Assembly: GCA_964619955.1 (NCBI GenBank)
Contig: CAZUJF010000011.1
Coordinates: 62,001-126,000 of the forward strand
Source of the DNA: JACQFK01 sp964619955
GTDB taxonomy: Bacteria; Planctomycetota; MHYJ01; JACPRB01
Direction of reading: 5' to 3'
Length of the DNA: 64,000 bases
Numbering within the stretch: position 1 is the first letter of the stretch; every line of letters begins with the position of its first letter. Shown here one piece after another: positions 24,153 to 33,480 of the stretch. Both the position numbers and the translations under genes were made by a program. Under the pieces are notes generated by a model that saw only the letters and a program-made list of their open reading frames with translations, did not search any database and had not been told where the DNA came from.

Positions 24153-25760
24153 ATGCCGCGCCGCCTCCCCCTCCCCTGGGCGCTCCTCGCCCTCGTGGGA
24201 GCGCTCTACGCCTGGAATCTGGGCACCCCGGAACTCAGCCCCACCGACGAGGCCCGCAGTGGGGTCATCGTGCGCGACATGGTCGAGGGCGGACGCTGGC
24301 TGCTCCCCCGCACACCGGACGGTTTTCTCTGCGAAAAACCGCCCGCGTACTACGGCTTGGCCGCTCTTGCCACGGCCGCGTTCGGAAATTCGGAGGGGAT
24401 CCTCAGGGGCGTCTCGGTCGTGATGGCGATGGGCGCTCTCGCGGCCACCTGGGCGCTCGTGCGCCACTTCGGAACTCCCCGGGCCGCCACTCTGGCGCTG
24501 CTCGCGCTGGCCTCCAACCTGCTCTTCCTGCACTCCGCACGCGAAGCCATGGTGGATATGACGTTCACGTGCTTCATGACGGCCGGCATGGCGGCCTACG
24601 CCGCGGCCCGGACGGGGCGCTGGACGCCCTGGCGCTCGGCGGGTTTCTGCGGCGTCGCCTTCGGCCTGGCCGTGCTCGCGAAAGGCCCGCTGGGCCTGGC
24701 GCTGCCGCTGGGGGTGATCGGGGGGGACCTGCTCGTGGAGACCCGGGGCAGGGTTCTCAAGTCCCGCCGCTGGTGGGGCCCGGGGGCGGCGGCGATCTCG
24801 ATCACCTTGCTGCTTCCCTGCGTGTGGTATGTCCCCGGCCTGCTGCGCGGCGGACGCGAATTCCTGGAGACCTGCCTCCTGAGCGAAAATTTCCGCATGC
24901 CGCTCGGCCGTGCCGAGGGGATCGGAGTCTCCCATCACAAGCCGTTCTTCTACTACGCCGGCCGCCAGCTGGCCGCCCTGCTGCCCTGCCTGATCCTGCT
25001 GCCGGCCCTCGGACCCTGGTGGCGCGATCCGGCGTCGGCGCGCGCCCGGCGCTTCCTGGCGGCCTGGGCCGGCGTCGGCTTCCTGCTCTTCCAACTGGCC
25101 GCAAACAAGCGTTCCTACTACCTCGTGCCGCTGCAACCCGCTTTCGCGGCGGCGCTGGGCCTGGGCTTCCATCGGGCGCTTGAAAGCTTCCCGCAGAATA
25201 GGTGGCTGGTCTGGTGCGTCAGGGCTCCCGGCTTCATCGTAGCCTTCGCTTCGACCGCGGGGCTGGTCCTCCTCCTCCTCCGGCCCGCCCTCCTTCCGTA
25301 CCCTGAACTGCTCGAAGCGCGGGACCTCCGCGTGGCGGCCTTTCTGGTGACCGGCATCGCCGTGGGGGTCCTGTTGCTGCGAACGGCGGGCCTGGGACCC
25401 GGACGTCTCGCGGCGGCCTCCGGGATCCTCGCGCTGTTCTCGATCGCCGTTCGTTCGGGCCTGGTGGATGAGATCGAGGGTTCCCTGGATGAAACACGTC
25501 CGTTCGTGCGCGAGATGCTCGGGAAACTTCCGCCGGGCGCGACGCCGGTCGTCCTGCCCCCCATCCGCGGTTACGGGGTGGACTATTACTGGCCCGTCCC
25601 GCTCGTACATGACGACGCGGCCGCGCGGGCGGCCGATTACGTCCTGGTGCGCCGCAGCAGGCTTCCCGCCCTGCCGGGCCGGTGGCTTCCGATGGGGGCC
25701 TGGACTTTCAGCCATGACGCGGAGCGGGACTTGCTGCTGGTCCGAAAAGAAGAGCCCTGA
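24153..25760 (+). CDS. ArnT-like polytopic glycosyltransferase (GT83/GT39)
   Basis: A 535-aa membrane protein divergent from the arn operon. The signature loop is LSPTDEARSGVIVRDMVEGG, then RWLLPRTPDGFLCEKPPAYY, again the ArnT/PMT DEAR...EKPP pattern. It has about twelve helices, then a soluble C-terminal domain (PPIRGYGVDYYWPVPLVHDD). It is a distant paralogue of the 22440-24038 product; the pair may modify different lipid A positions or carry different sugars. ATG 24153 is used (TTG 24150 also possible). No SD is visible; the operator ends 24 bases upstream. Confidence 0.85.
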   Translation: MPRRLPLPWALLALVGALYAWNLGTPELSPTDEARSGVIVRDMVEGGRWLLPRTPDGFLCEKPPAYYGLAALATAAFGNSEGILRGVSVVMAMGALAATWALVRHFGTPRAATLALLALASNLLFLHSAREAMVDMTFTCFMTAGMAAYAAARTGRWTPWRSAGFCGVAFGLAVLAKGPLGLALPLGVIGGDLLVETRGRVLKSRRWWGPGAAAISITLLLPCVWYVPGLLRGGREFLETCLLSENFRMPLGRAEGIGVSHHKPFFYYAGRQLAALLPCLILLPALGPWWRDPASARARRFLAAWAGVGFLLFQLAANKRSYYLVPLQPAFAAALGLGFHRALESFPQNRWLVWCVRAPGFIVAFASTAGLVLLLLRPALLPYPELLEARDLRVAAFLVTGIAVGVLLLRTAGLGPGRLAAASGILALFSIAVRSGLVDEIEGSLDETRPFVREMLGKLPPGATPVVLPPIRGYGVDYYWPVPLVHDDAAARAADYVLVRRSRLPALPGRWLPMGAWTFSHDAERDLLLVRKEEP

Positions 25761-25804
25761 TCCCGCGGCTCACCCGACGGGAACTAGTGGTTCGACTAAC
25801 TTCG

Positions 25805-25841
25805 ATCCGTAGGTTGCCCGCATCGGCGGGCACCTACGGAT
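25805..25841. repeat. Strong palindromic hairpin downstream of the ArnT-like gene
   Basis: Outer arms ATCCGTAGG (25805-25813) and CCTACGGAT (25833-25841) and inner arms TGCCCGC/GCGGGCA close an ATCG loop, with one bulged T at 25814. This gives 16 base pairs. No T-run follows, so it is a weak terminator candidate and more like a REP element. The flanks to 26002 hold no gene I can support. Confidence 0.7.
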
Positions 25842-26002
25842 TGAAAGTTGACTCACCACTGGCTCGGCCACACCCGGCATACGCCCTTTGACCTTCCCTT
25901 GAGCGCCGGCCTCCGCCTGGATGTGCCGCATCCAGCAAACGGTGAACCTTTCGATGTCGACCGCTGCGCCACACTGGCTCCCAATCTCGCCGTCGATGCG
26001 CC

Positions 26003-26231
26003 TTCTGGCAGTCCGGCTCCTTCGGCCTGCTCCTGCTCGCCGGCCAGGCGATCCCGGTCAACCTCGCGGGCGGAGGCAGCAGAACCGGCGACTTCTCCGC
26101 CCTGTTCCGGATGGATCCTTCCAAACACGTGTCTCTTCGTGCCGAGTATCGGACATCGCAGTCCGGGCGCGCGACTACGACTCCGGCAGCGGCGGAGATC
26201 TGGATTACGACACCACCCTCGCCGGTCCGGT
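26003..26231 (+). pseudogene. Possible decayed remnant of an outer-membrane beta-barrel gene
   Basis: Two short stretches in different frames look protein-like. From 26003: FWQSGSFGLLLLAGQAIPVN, then LFRMDPSKHVSLRAEYR, a pattern common in porin or receptor strands. From about 26155 in another frame: AVRARDYDSGSGGDLDYDTT. Joining them needs a frameshift near 26150-26172. There is no start, and the stretch runs out before the convergent gene at 26251. The evidence is composition and motif feel only; it could be chance. Confidence 0.3.
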
Positions 26232-26250
26232 GGCCGCCCGCACCGATGCC

Positions 26251-27786
26251 TCAGCGCAGGATCTGCACCCGCGAGAGATCGGCGCCGTGGCGGGCGCCCC
26301 AGGCGGCCAGTGCCGCGCGCGCGTCCTCCGTCGATGCGAAGCCCCAGCCGGGCGGCTCGTTTCCCGAATAGCCGTTCACGGTCGGCACGCCGCTCGCCAG
26401 CGCGGCCCACATCGCGTCCACCTGCCCCTCCATCCCCACGCCCGTCCGGAGGAAGGCGGGGGCCTTCGGGTCGATCCGCGCGGCCAGCCGCGAGACGCGG
26501 AGCTCCTGCTCCCGCTGCGAGTACGAGGGGATGCGGCGACCCTGCTCCAGCACGATGAGCAGCATCAAGGCCGCAAGCCCCGCTCCGGGGCGGATCCGGG
26601 CGCCGAGCCAGGCGGAGAGGCCGACCGCGGCGGGCAGGAGGAGCACGTTCGCCACGCGGCACACGGCGCGGATCGCCCCCGCCCCGGGGAGGCTCACATA
26701 GACCAGCGCCCAGAAGCTCGCCCCGCCCACGGAAAGCGTGAGCGTCAGCAGCCCCAGCGAGGCGAGGCCCAGGGCCTTCCCCCACGGGGAACGCCGCAGA
26801 CTCCAGAGTCCGGCTCCCGCGACGCCGAGACTGATCCAGCCGGGCCCGATCGAATGCTCCTGCGGATCCGGAAAGCGGTCGAAGGGGAAGCCGCCCGCAA
26901 AGCCCCCGTAGATCCAGCTCCCGCCCCCCGGCCAGAACCACGAGGCCGGACGCGGAAGGAAGATCTCGGCCTCCTCGTAGGAGCGGAACCCCAGTTCGCG
27001 GGCGGCCGCCAGGGCGTGCACGGCAAAAGGCAGGACGGAGGCCGCCAGCAGCAGCAGTCCCAGCGTGAGAAAGGGCCAACGGCGCAGGAAGAATTCCCGG
27101 AGGAGCGGCCGGGTCTCAGGCAGCAGAAAGGCCGAAAGCGTGAACAGCAGGAGGCCCAGGCCGAAGAACCAGGCGACATAGAAACAGGTCCAGACCTGGG
27201 CCGCCATCGCGAGCGCGGCGGCCGCCGCCCAGGCGCCGAGTCGCGCGGGGCTGCCCTCCTCGAAGAGGCGGCAGAGGGCTCCCGTGATGAACGCGATGAA
27301 GAAGCCCGGCAGCAGCTGCGCGTGACCGAGCTGGGCCGCGCGGGCGGCGCTGAACGAAAACAGAAAGGCGCCCAGGGCGGCGGCGAGCGGCGGGCCTCCC
27401 AAGGGCCGGCGCAGCAGCCAATAGACGACCCCGAAGTTCAGCAGCGACACCGAAAGCATCCAGAGCCCGAAGGAGGGTCCGGCGGCGATTCCCAGCAGGC
27501 GCCAGGGGACGTAGAGCGGCAGCGTCCCCGCCAGGGTCTCCGTGTAGACCAGCGTATTCGGAGCCGGGTGGAAGAACGGCGGGTTCCAGAAGCCGGAGGC
27601 CCCCGACTGTCCCGTGAGCGAGCGGTACCCGTGCTCCAGCAGCGCGTGCAGCAGCCGGCTGTCGACCGGATCCCCGGGAATCCGGTCCAGGCCCGAGCCC
27701 AGCAGCTCCCCGTGGATCATGAGGAGCCCCAGCAGCAGCGCTCCCGCCGCCGCTGCCGGCCCGCGAACCCGTTCCGTCGCCGTCAT
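26251..27786 (-). CDS. Polytopic membrane protein of unknown function, GT-C-like
   Basis: A 511-aa protein starting at ATG 27786. It has about ten hydrophobic segments and a soluble C-terminal part (VPTVNGYSGNEPPGWG). The early GSGLDRIPGDPVDSRLLHAL and FWNPPFFHPAPNTLVYTET place acidic and His residues in the first outside loop, as in GT-C membrane glycosyltransferases, but I cannot assign a named family. It is a single gene divergent from the histidine kinase at 27915. The lack of an operon partner leaves its substrate open. Confidence 0.65.
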   Translation of the reverse strand: MTATERVRGPAAAAGALLLGLLMIHGELLGSGLDRIPGDPVDSRLLHALLEHGYRSLTGQSGASGFWNPPFFHPAPNTLVYTETLAGTLPLYVPWRLLGIAAGPSFGLWMLSVSLLNFGVVYWLLRRPLGGPPLAAALGAFLFSFSAARAAQLGHAQLLPGFFIAFITGALCRLFEEGSPARLGAWAAAAALAMAAQVWTCFYVAWFFGLGLLLFTLSAFLLPETRPLLREFFLRRWPFLTLGLLLLAASVLPFAVHALAAARELGFRSYEEAEIFLPRPASWFWPGGGSWIYGGFAGGFPFDRFPDPQEHSIGPGWISLGVAGAGLWSLRRSPWGKALGLASLGLLTLTLSVGGASFWALVYVSLPGAGAIRAVCRVANVLLLPAAVGLSAWLGARIRPGAGLAALMLLIVLEQGRRIPSYSQREQELRVSRLAARIDPKAPAFLRTGVGMEGQVDAMWAALASGVPTVNGYSGNEPPGWGFASTEDARAALAAWGARHGADLSRVQILR

Positions 27787-27865
27787 GTGGGCACAGCTTC
27801 CCCGATCGCGGCGCCGGCGACAAGGGCTTCGACGCGCCTCCCCGCTTGGAGCGGCCGTGAATTGA

Positions 27866-27893
27866 TTGACAAGCCGCCGGGCCGCGCTACAGT
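27866..27893 (+). promoter_or_regulatory. sigma70 promoter of the first histidine kinase gene
   Basis: A perfect TTGACA (27866-27871), a 16-base spacer and TACAGT (27888-27893, 4 of 6), in a locally AT-rich patch. The start site would be near 27900, about 15 bases before ATG 27915. Confidence 0.65.
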
Positions 27894-27914
27894 AACCCAT
27901 GATGCTTGCATCTC

Positions 27915-29447
27915 ATGGGCAGACTGATGGGTGATTTTCAGCCCCTCCCCATGAACGCCGAGGAGGAGGCGGCCGGATTCCGGGCCCTCCTGGAGGCCCC
28001 GGACACCCTGGTCGCGCTCTTCGACCCGCAGGGGCGCCTGCTCCGCTTCAGCCCGGCCTGCGAAGCGGCGACCGGGTACCGCACGGACGAGGTGCGGGGC
28101 CGCCTGTTCTGGGATCTCTTCCTGCTGCCCTCGGAGATCGAAGCGGCCCGGGAGGCCTTCGCGCACGACGGACTCCCCCGCCGGCACGAATCCCTCTGGC
28201 GACGCAAGGACGGGGAGCAGATCCTGATCGAATGGGTCTACGCCCGCAGCGCCGGGATGCGGATCGCCCTGGGCCAGGACGTGACCCAGCGGCGCCGCCA
28301 GGAGACGGAGCGGCGCCAGGCGCAGAAGATGGAGTCGGTGGGGCGGATGGCCTCGGGCATCACCCACGACTTCAACAACCTCCTGACCGTCATCGGGGGA
28401 TATGCGGACCTCATCGATTCGCACATGGAGGACGGCCATCCCGACGGCGCCTCGGTGACGGAAATCCGGAAGGCCTGCGCCCGCGCCGCCCAGCTGACGC
28501 GCCGGCTCCTCGCCTTCTCGCGCCAGCAGATCCTGGAGCCCGAAGTCCTCGACCTCACCGGGATTCTCGAACAGATGGAAAGCCTCCTGCCCCGGGTGCT
28601 CGGCGACCCCATCCGCGTCGAAATGTCCCTCCCGGACGTCCCCGTCTGGATCCGCGCGGACGCGGGGCAGATCGACCAGGTCCTCCTCAACCTCTCCCTC
28701 AACGCCCGGGATGCCATGCCCCGCGGCGGCGTCCTGCAGATCCGCCTCGACGCGCCCGACCTGACGGCGCAGACGACGTTCGGAAACCTGGAGCCGGGGC
28801 CCCATGCGCGGCTGACCGTCAAGGACAGCGGCCACGGCATGGACGCCCGGACCCTGGCGCATCTCTTCGAACCCTTCTTCACCACCAAGCCGGCCGGCGA
28901 GGGGACGGGGCTGGGCCTGTCCACGGTCTTCGGCATCGTCCGGCAGAGCGGAGGCGAAGTCCGGGTGGACAGCGCCCCCGGAAAAGGCGCCTCCTTCGAA
29001 ATCACGCTGCCGAGGCTGCGGGAAGGGCCGGCCACCCCCCCGCCCCGTCGCGCCGGCGCCCCGCTTCAAGGGGGTTCCGAAACCGTGCTCCTGGTGGAGG
29101 ATTCGGCCCCGCTGCGCACGCTCCTGGGCGAGGTCCTGCGCTCCCACGGCTACAAGGTGCTGGAAGCCGCCCATGGGGACGAGGCGCTGCGGCTCAGCTG
29201 GAAGTACGAAGCGCCGATCCACCTCCTCCTGACGGACGTCAGCATGCCCCACCTCGACGGACGGGAGCTCGCCCGGCTCCTGTCCGCCTCCCGCCCGGGC
29301 CTGAGGACCGTCTTCGCGACCGGCCGGGCCGATCTTCACGCGACCTCCGAGGCCTCGTTTCCTCCGGGAGCCCCCCTCCTCCTCAAGCCGTTCGCCTGCG
29401 CCACCCTGATCCGGAAACTTCGGGAACTCCTGGACACCCAGGGCTGA
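27915..29447 (+). CDS. Soluble PAS hybrid histidine kinase
   Basis: A 510-aa cytoplasmic protein; no membrane helix is visible. Order: PAS (~20-130; VALFDPQGRLLRFSPACEAA), HisKA with phosphoacceptor H151 in GITHDFNNLLTVIGGYADLI, a GHKL ATPase (N box NLSLNARDAMPRGG, G boxes DSGHGMD and GEGTGLGLSTVFG), and a C-terminal receiver (VLLVEDSAP, LLTDVSMPHLDG, LLLKPF). The HDFNN class is typical of NtrB-like kinases that feed sigma54 activators, and such an activator lies downstream at 32032. ATGs at 27927 and 27951 are alternative starts. A C-terminal receiver suggests use in a phosphorelay with the island's Hpt proteins. Confidence 0.9.
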   Translation: MGRLMGDFQPLPMNAEEEAAGFRALLEAPDTLVALFDPQGRLLRFSPACEAATGYRTDEVRGRLFWDLFLLPSEIEAAREAFAHDGLPRRHESLWRRKDGEQILIEWVYARSAGMRIALGQDVTQRRRQETERRQAQKMESVGRMASGITHDFNNLLTVIGGYADLIDSHMEDGHPDGASVTEIRKACARAAQLTRRLLAFSRQQILEPEVLDLTGILEQMESLLPRVLGDPIRVEMSLPDVPVWIRADAGQIDQVLLNLSLNARDAMPRGGVLQIRLDAPDLTAQTTFGNLEPGPHARLTVKDSGHGMDARTLAHLFEPFFTTKPAGEGTGLGLSTVFGIVRQSGGEVRVDSAPGKGASFEITLPRLREGPATPPPRRAGAPLQGGSETVLLVEDSAPLRTLLGEVLRSHGYKVLEAAHGDEALRLSWKYEAPIHLLLTDVSMPHLDGRELARLLSASRPGLRTVFATGRADLHATSEASFPPGAPLLLKPFACATLIRKLRELLDTQG

Positions 29448-29558
29448 GCGCCCGACATTTTCGGCGTCCTTCCGACCCTTTTGTAGAGCCCGCTCCCGGC
29501 GGGGGATGCGACGCCGAAGACGGCACCCCGGTTCCCCGGCCTGGAAACCGCCGCCGGC

Positions 29559-29573
29559 TGGCATGCCGTTTGC
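29559..29573 (+). promoter_or_regulatory. sigma54 promoter of the second hybrid kinase operon
   Basis: TGGCAT (29559-29564) and TTTGC (29569-29573) place GG (29560-29561) and GC (29572-29573) with exactly 10 bases between, the invariant -24/-12 geometry. ATG 29603 lies about 19 bases after the predicted start site, with AAGGA upstream. Confidence 0.75.
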
Positions 29574-29602
29574 GCACCCTGGCCTCGGCTGAAGGAATTC
29601 TT

Positions 29603-32035
29603 ATGGAACCGGCCTCTTCCCGGGGACTTGAGGGTCCATTCCGATCGGGATCGATGCTTGCCGCTCCGGGCCCGGGAACGGGCTCGGGGGATGAAGCCGT
29701 GCGCCCCGAGGCCCTCCGCATCCTGATCGTCGAGGACACTCCGGAGGACACCTGCCTGCTCGAGGCCCTGCTGGGAAAGGCGGGAAGCGGACGGTTCTCG
29801 GTGGCGACCGCCGACAGTCTTGCGGGAGCCCTCTCCCAGCTGTCCCGCACGGGGGCGGACGCGATCATCCTCGACCTGCTCCTGCCGGACTCCACCGGCC
29901 TGGAGACCCTGAAAAAAGTGCAGGCCGAGCATCCCTCGATCCCGGTGCTCGTGCTCACGGCGTTGCAGGACGAATCGATGGCGGATCTCGCGATCCGCCA
30001 GGGGGCGCAGGACTACCTCCTCAAGGGCCGTCTCGACGCCAGCCTGCTGGCGCGGGCGATCCGCTACTCCATCGAGCGGAAGCGTTCGGAAAACGCCCTC
30101 CGCCTGAGCGAACAGCGCTTCGAACTCATGGCCCGGGCCACCAACGACGCGGTGTGGGACTGGGAGTTCTCCACCAACCGCATGTGGTGGAACGTGGGCG
30201 TCCGCTCCTTCCTCGGATATCCCGCCAACACCATGGGCGGGGACCTCACCTGGTGGATGGAGCACATCCATCCGGAGGACCGGGACCGCATCACGACCTG
30301 CCTCCGCGCGGTGATCGACGGCGGCGGCCGCTTCTGGCTCGACGAGTACCGCTACCTCTGCGCCGACGGATCCTACGCCTGCGTCTTCGACCGGGGCTAC
30401 GTGATCCATGACGAACGGGGCCTCCCGGTGCGCATGATCGGCGCCATGATGGACATCACGGACCGCAAACGGGCCGAGGAGGCGCTCCGGGAGACCAACG
30501 AGACGCTGCGGACGCTCATCCAGGCCTCGCCGCTCGCGATCTCCGTGACCGACGCCGACGCCAAGGTCCGCATCTGGAATCCGGCGGCCGAGCAGATCCT
30601 CGGCTGGAAGGCCCACGAGGTGCTCGGCCGCCGGCTTCCCGCGCTGGATCCGGCCGCCCCGGCGGGCGAGTTCGGGGGCTTCGTCGGCCGCGCCCTCCAG
30701 GGCGAATCCCTGACCAGCGTCGAGCTGGCGGGGCGGCGCAAGGACGGCTCCGCCGTGCACCTCAGCCTTTCGATGGCGCCGCTCCGGGACGCCCAGGTCC
30801 GGATCTGCGGCGCGATGGCGATCATCGCGGACATCACGGAGCGGAAGAGCGCGGACCAGCAGCGCTCCCAGCTGGAGGAGCAGCTGCGGCAGTCCTCGAA
30901 GATGGAGGCCGTCGGCCGCCTGGCCGGGGGCGTCGCCCACGACTTCAACAACCTCATGACGGCGATCTCGGGCTACGCGGAGCTCCTGCAGGGCCGCTTC
31001 TCGGCCGAGGATCCCGCCCGGCAGCACGCGGAGGAGATCCTGAAATCCTCCACCCGCGCCACCCAGCTCACCCGCCAGCTGCTGGCCTTCAGCCGCCGGC
31101 AGGTGCTGCAGCCGCGGGTCCTGTCCCTGAACGCCGTCGTCCAGAGCACCGACAGCCTGCTCCGGCGCCTGATCGGCGAACACATCGAGCTGGACCTCTC
31201 CCTGGACCCCGCCCTCTCCGCCGTGAAGGCCGACCAGGGCCAGCTCGAGCAGGTGATCATGAACCTGGCGGTCAACGCCCGCGACGCCATGCCCGACGGC
31301 GGGCGCCTGCTGATCGAAACCCGCAACGTCGTCCTGGACGCCGGCTACCACGACCGGCACGGCCGGGTGCGCACGGGGCCCCATGTCCTGCTCGCGGTCT
31401 CCGACAGCGGCACCGGCATGAGCGAGGAGATCCGCTCGCACCTTTTCGAACCCTTCTTCACCACCAAGAGCGTGGACAAGGGGACCGGCCTGGGTCTCGC
31501 CACCGTCTACGGCATCGTCAAGCAGTCCGGCGGGGACATCTGGGTCTACAGCGAAGCGGGGAAAGGCACCAGCTTCAAGATCTACCTGCCCCCGGTGAAC
31601 GAGACCCCCGAGGCCCCGCCCCGGGAGGGCACCCGGCAGCGGACCCGCAAAGGCACGGAGACGCTCCTGCTCGTGGAGGACTCGGAGGTGGTCCGCCGCC
31701 TGCTCCGGGAACTGCTCACCCAGAGCGGCTACAAGCTTCTGGAGGCCCGGCACGGCGCCGAGGCGCTGAAGCTCAGCCGCGAATATGCCGGCGAGATCCA
31801 CCTCCTGGTCACGGACATGGTCATGCCCCACCTGAACGGCCGGGATCTGGCCCGTGCCCTGGCGCCCGAGCGGCCCGGCATGAAGGTCCTGTACATGTCC
31901 GGCTACACCGAAGAGGCCATCCTCAAACACGGGGTTTTCGATCCCGGCAGCGCCTTCCTGGAGAAGCCGTTTTCCCCGGGGGCGCTGGCCCGGAAGATCA
32001 GGGAATTGCTCGACGTCCAAGGAGATCCGGGATGA
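29603..32035 (+). CDS. REC-PAS-PAS-HK-REC hybrid histidine kinase
   Basis: An 810-aa soluble kinase. Order: N-terminal receiver (~38-155, phospho-Asp D91 in IILDLLLPDSTG), PAS/PAC 1 (~165-290; MMDITDRKRAEE), PAS/PAC 2 (~300-420; IIADITERKSADQ), HisKA with H446 in GGVAHDFNNLMTAISGYAEL, GHKL ATPase (DSGTGMSEEIRSHLFEPFFT), and C-terminal receiver (~690-805, D738 in VTDMVMPHLNG). It is a longer paralogue of the 27915 kinase. It has its own sigma54 promoter and overlaps the NtrC-like regulator gene (ATGA), so the likely output is that regulator or the receiver-fused motors downstream. Confidence 0.93.
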   Translation: MEPASSRGLEGPFRSGSMLAAPGPGTGSGDEAVRPEALRILIVEDTPEDTCLLEALLGKAGSGRFSVATADSLAGALSQLSRTGADAIILDLLLPDSTGLETLKKVQAEHPSIPVLVLTALQDESMADLAIRQGAQDYLLKGRLDASLLARAIRYSIERKRSENALRLSEQRFELMARATNDAVWDWEFSTNRMWWNVGVRSFLGYPANTMGGDLTWWMEHIHPEDRDRITTCLRAVIDGGGRFWLDEYRYLCADGSYACVFDRGYVIHDERGLPVRMIGAMMDITDRKRAEEALRETNETLRTLIQASPLAISVTDADAKVRIWNPAAEQILGWKAHEVLGRRLPALDPAAPAGEFGGFVGRALQGESLTSVELAGRRKDGSAVHLSLSMAPLRDAQVRICGAMAIIADITERKSADQQRSQLEEQLRQSSKMEAVGRLAGGVAHDFNNLMTAISGYAELLQGRFSAEDPARQHAEEILKSSTRATQLTRQLLAFSRRQVLQPRVLSLNAVVQSTDSLLRRLIGEHIELDLSLDPALSAVKADQGQLEQVIMNLAVNARDAMPDGGRLLIETRNVVLDAGYHDRHGRVRTGPHVLLAVSDSGTGMSEEIRSHLFEPFFTTKSVDKGTGLGLATVYGIVKQSGGDIWVYSEAGKGTSFKIYLPPVNETPEAPPREGTRQRTRKGTETLLLVEDSEVVRRLLRELLTQSGYKLLEARHGAEALKLSREYAGEIHLLVTDMVMPHLNGRDLARALAPERPGMKVLYMSGYTEEAILKHGVFDPGSAFLEKPFSPGALARKIRELLDVQGDPG

Positions 32036-33477
32036 CCACGCCAAACAAGGTTTCCGACCCGGCCCCGCATGCCGTAGAATCGCCGGATCGAATGCCCACC
32101 CGAAATGCGGAGGCCGTGCGGATCCTCTACGTCGAGGACGACGCCATCTCCGGACGCCTCGTCAAGGCCATCGCCGAGAAGGAGGGCTTCACGCTGGAGG
32201 TGGTCGGCACCGAGCGCGACTGCTGGAAGTCGGTCTCGGAGGATCCTCCGCAGCTCTTCCTGCTGGATCTCTCCCTGCCGGACGGTTCCGGCCTGGACCT
32301 GCTCACCAAACTCCGGGAGAAGCATCCCGACACCCCGGCCATCGTCGTCACGGCCTCGGACTCGATCCAGGACGTCATCGGCGCCATGCGCCGCGGGGCC
32401 GCCGACTACCTTACCAAACCCGTGGACGCGCGCCGCATGGCGGTCTCCATCGCCAACGCCGTGCGCCTCACGCGGCAGCAGAAGGAGATCGCCCGCCTGC
32501 GCGCCGACGTCTCCCAGGCCTACTCCCCCGAGCAGCTGGTGGGGACCTCCGCGGCCATGGACCAGGTCCGCGCCCTGATCCGCCGCGCGGCGGCCAGCGA
32601 GGCCACCGTCCTGATCGTGGGGGAAAGCGGCACGGGCAAGGAGCTGGTGGCGCGCGCGCTGCACACCTCGGGGCCGCGGGTCGCCGGGCCGTTCGTGGAC
32701 GTCAACAGCGCCGCCCTCACCGAGAGCCTCCTGGAAAGCGAGCTCTTCGGCCACGAGAAAGGCGCGTTCACCAGCGCGATCTCCCGCCGCCGCGGCAAGT
32801 TCGAGCAGGCCCACGGGGGCACCGTCTTCCTGGACGAGATCGGCGACATGCCGCTGGCCACCCAGGCGAAGATGCTCCGGGTCCTCCAGGAGCGGTCCTT
32901 TCAACGGGTGGGCGGCGACGAGCGCATCAGCGTCGACGTCCGGGTCATCTGCGCCACCAACCGGAATCTCGACGAGGATGCGGCCCGGGGGGCCTTCCGC
33001 AAGGACCTCTTCTACCGCATCAACACCCTGGTCATCGAACTGCCTTCGCTGAAGCAGCGCATCACCGACATCCCGGAGCTCGCCCGCCACTTCCTCACCC
33101 GCTTCAACCGGGAGGAGAAGCGCGCCGTCCGGGATTTCTCCACGGGGGCGATGGAGGCCCTCTGCGCGCATTCCTGGCCCGGCAACGTGCGCGAACTGCA
33201 GCACGCGATCGAACGCGCCGTGCTGGTCTGCGACGGCGAGGAGATCCAGCCCGAACACCTGCCGCCCGCCGTCTGCCGCAGCGGCTCCGTCGCGCCGGCG
33301 CCGCAGACGGGCGAGGGGCTCATCGAGGCGGTCGAGCGGCTGGAGCGGTCCATGATCCTCGCCGCCCTGGAAAAGAACGGCTGGGTGAAGGCCCGGGCCG
33401 CGCGCGCGCTCGGGGTGACGGAGCGCATCCTGTCCTACAAGATGAACAACTTGGGAATCGAAAAGCAAGGTGCCTGA
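32032..33477 (+). CDS. NtrC-family sigma54-dependent response regulator
   Basis: A 481-aa enhancer-binding protein. Receiver ~28-145 (acid pair in YVEDDA, phospho-Asp D79 in LLDLSLPDGSG, Lys in LTKP). AAA+ domain ~165-405: Walker A GESGTGKE (G197-E204), ESELFGHEKGAFTSAISRR, Walker B GGTVFLDEIGDMP, and the Arg-finger region RKDLFYRINT. A Fis-type HTH (~440-478) ends the protein. The sigma54-contacting loop reads GAFTSA (244-249) instead of GAFTGA. It should activate the sigma54 promoters found at 29559 and 36133. It overlaps the kinase gene upstream and lies 3 bases before the receiver-PilT gene. Confidence 0.95.
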   Translation: MTTPNKVSDPAPHAVESPDRMPTRNAEAVRILYVEDDAISGRLVKAIAEKEGFTLEVVGTERDCWKSVSEDPPQLFLLDLSLPDGSGLDLLTKLREKHPDTPAIVVTASDSIQDVIGAMRRGAADYLTKPVDARRMAVSIANAVRLTRQQKEIARLRADVSQAYSPEQLVGTSAAMDQVRALIRRAAASEATVLIVGESGTGKELVARALHTSGPRVAGPFVDVNSAALTESLLESELFGHEKGAFTSAISRRRGKFEQAHGGTVFLDEIGDMPLATQAKMLRVLQERSFQRVGGDERISVDVRVICATNRNLDEDAARGAFRKDLFYRINTLVIELPSLKQRITDIPELARHFLTRFNREEKRAVRDFSTGAMEALCAHSWPGNVRELQHAIERAVLVCDGEEIQPEHLPPAVCRSGSVAPAPQTGEGLIEAVERLERSMILAALEKNGWVKARAARALGVTERILSYKMNNLGIEKQGA

Positions 33478-33480
33478 TCC

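Noticed and set aside
25853..27079. 408-aa minus-strand frame overlapping the 26251-27786 gene
   Set aside because: It is a frame shadow: the product is Arg/Gly/Ala-rich with no membrane pattern, while the other frame gives a clear polytopic membrane protein.
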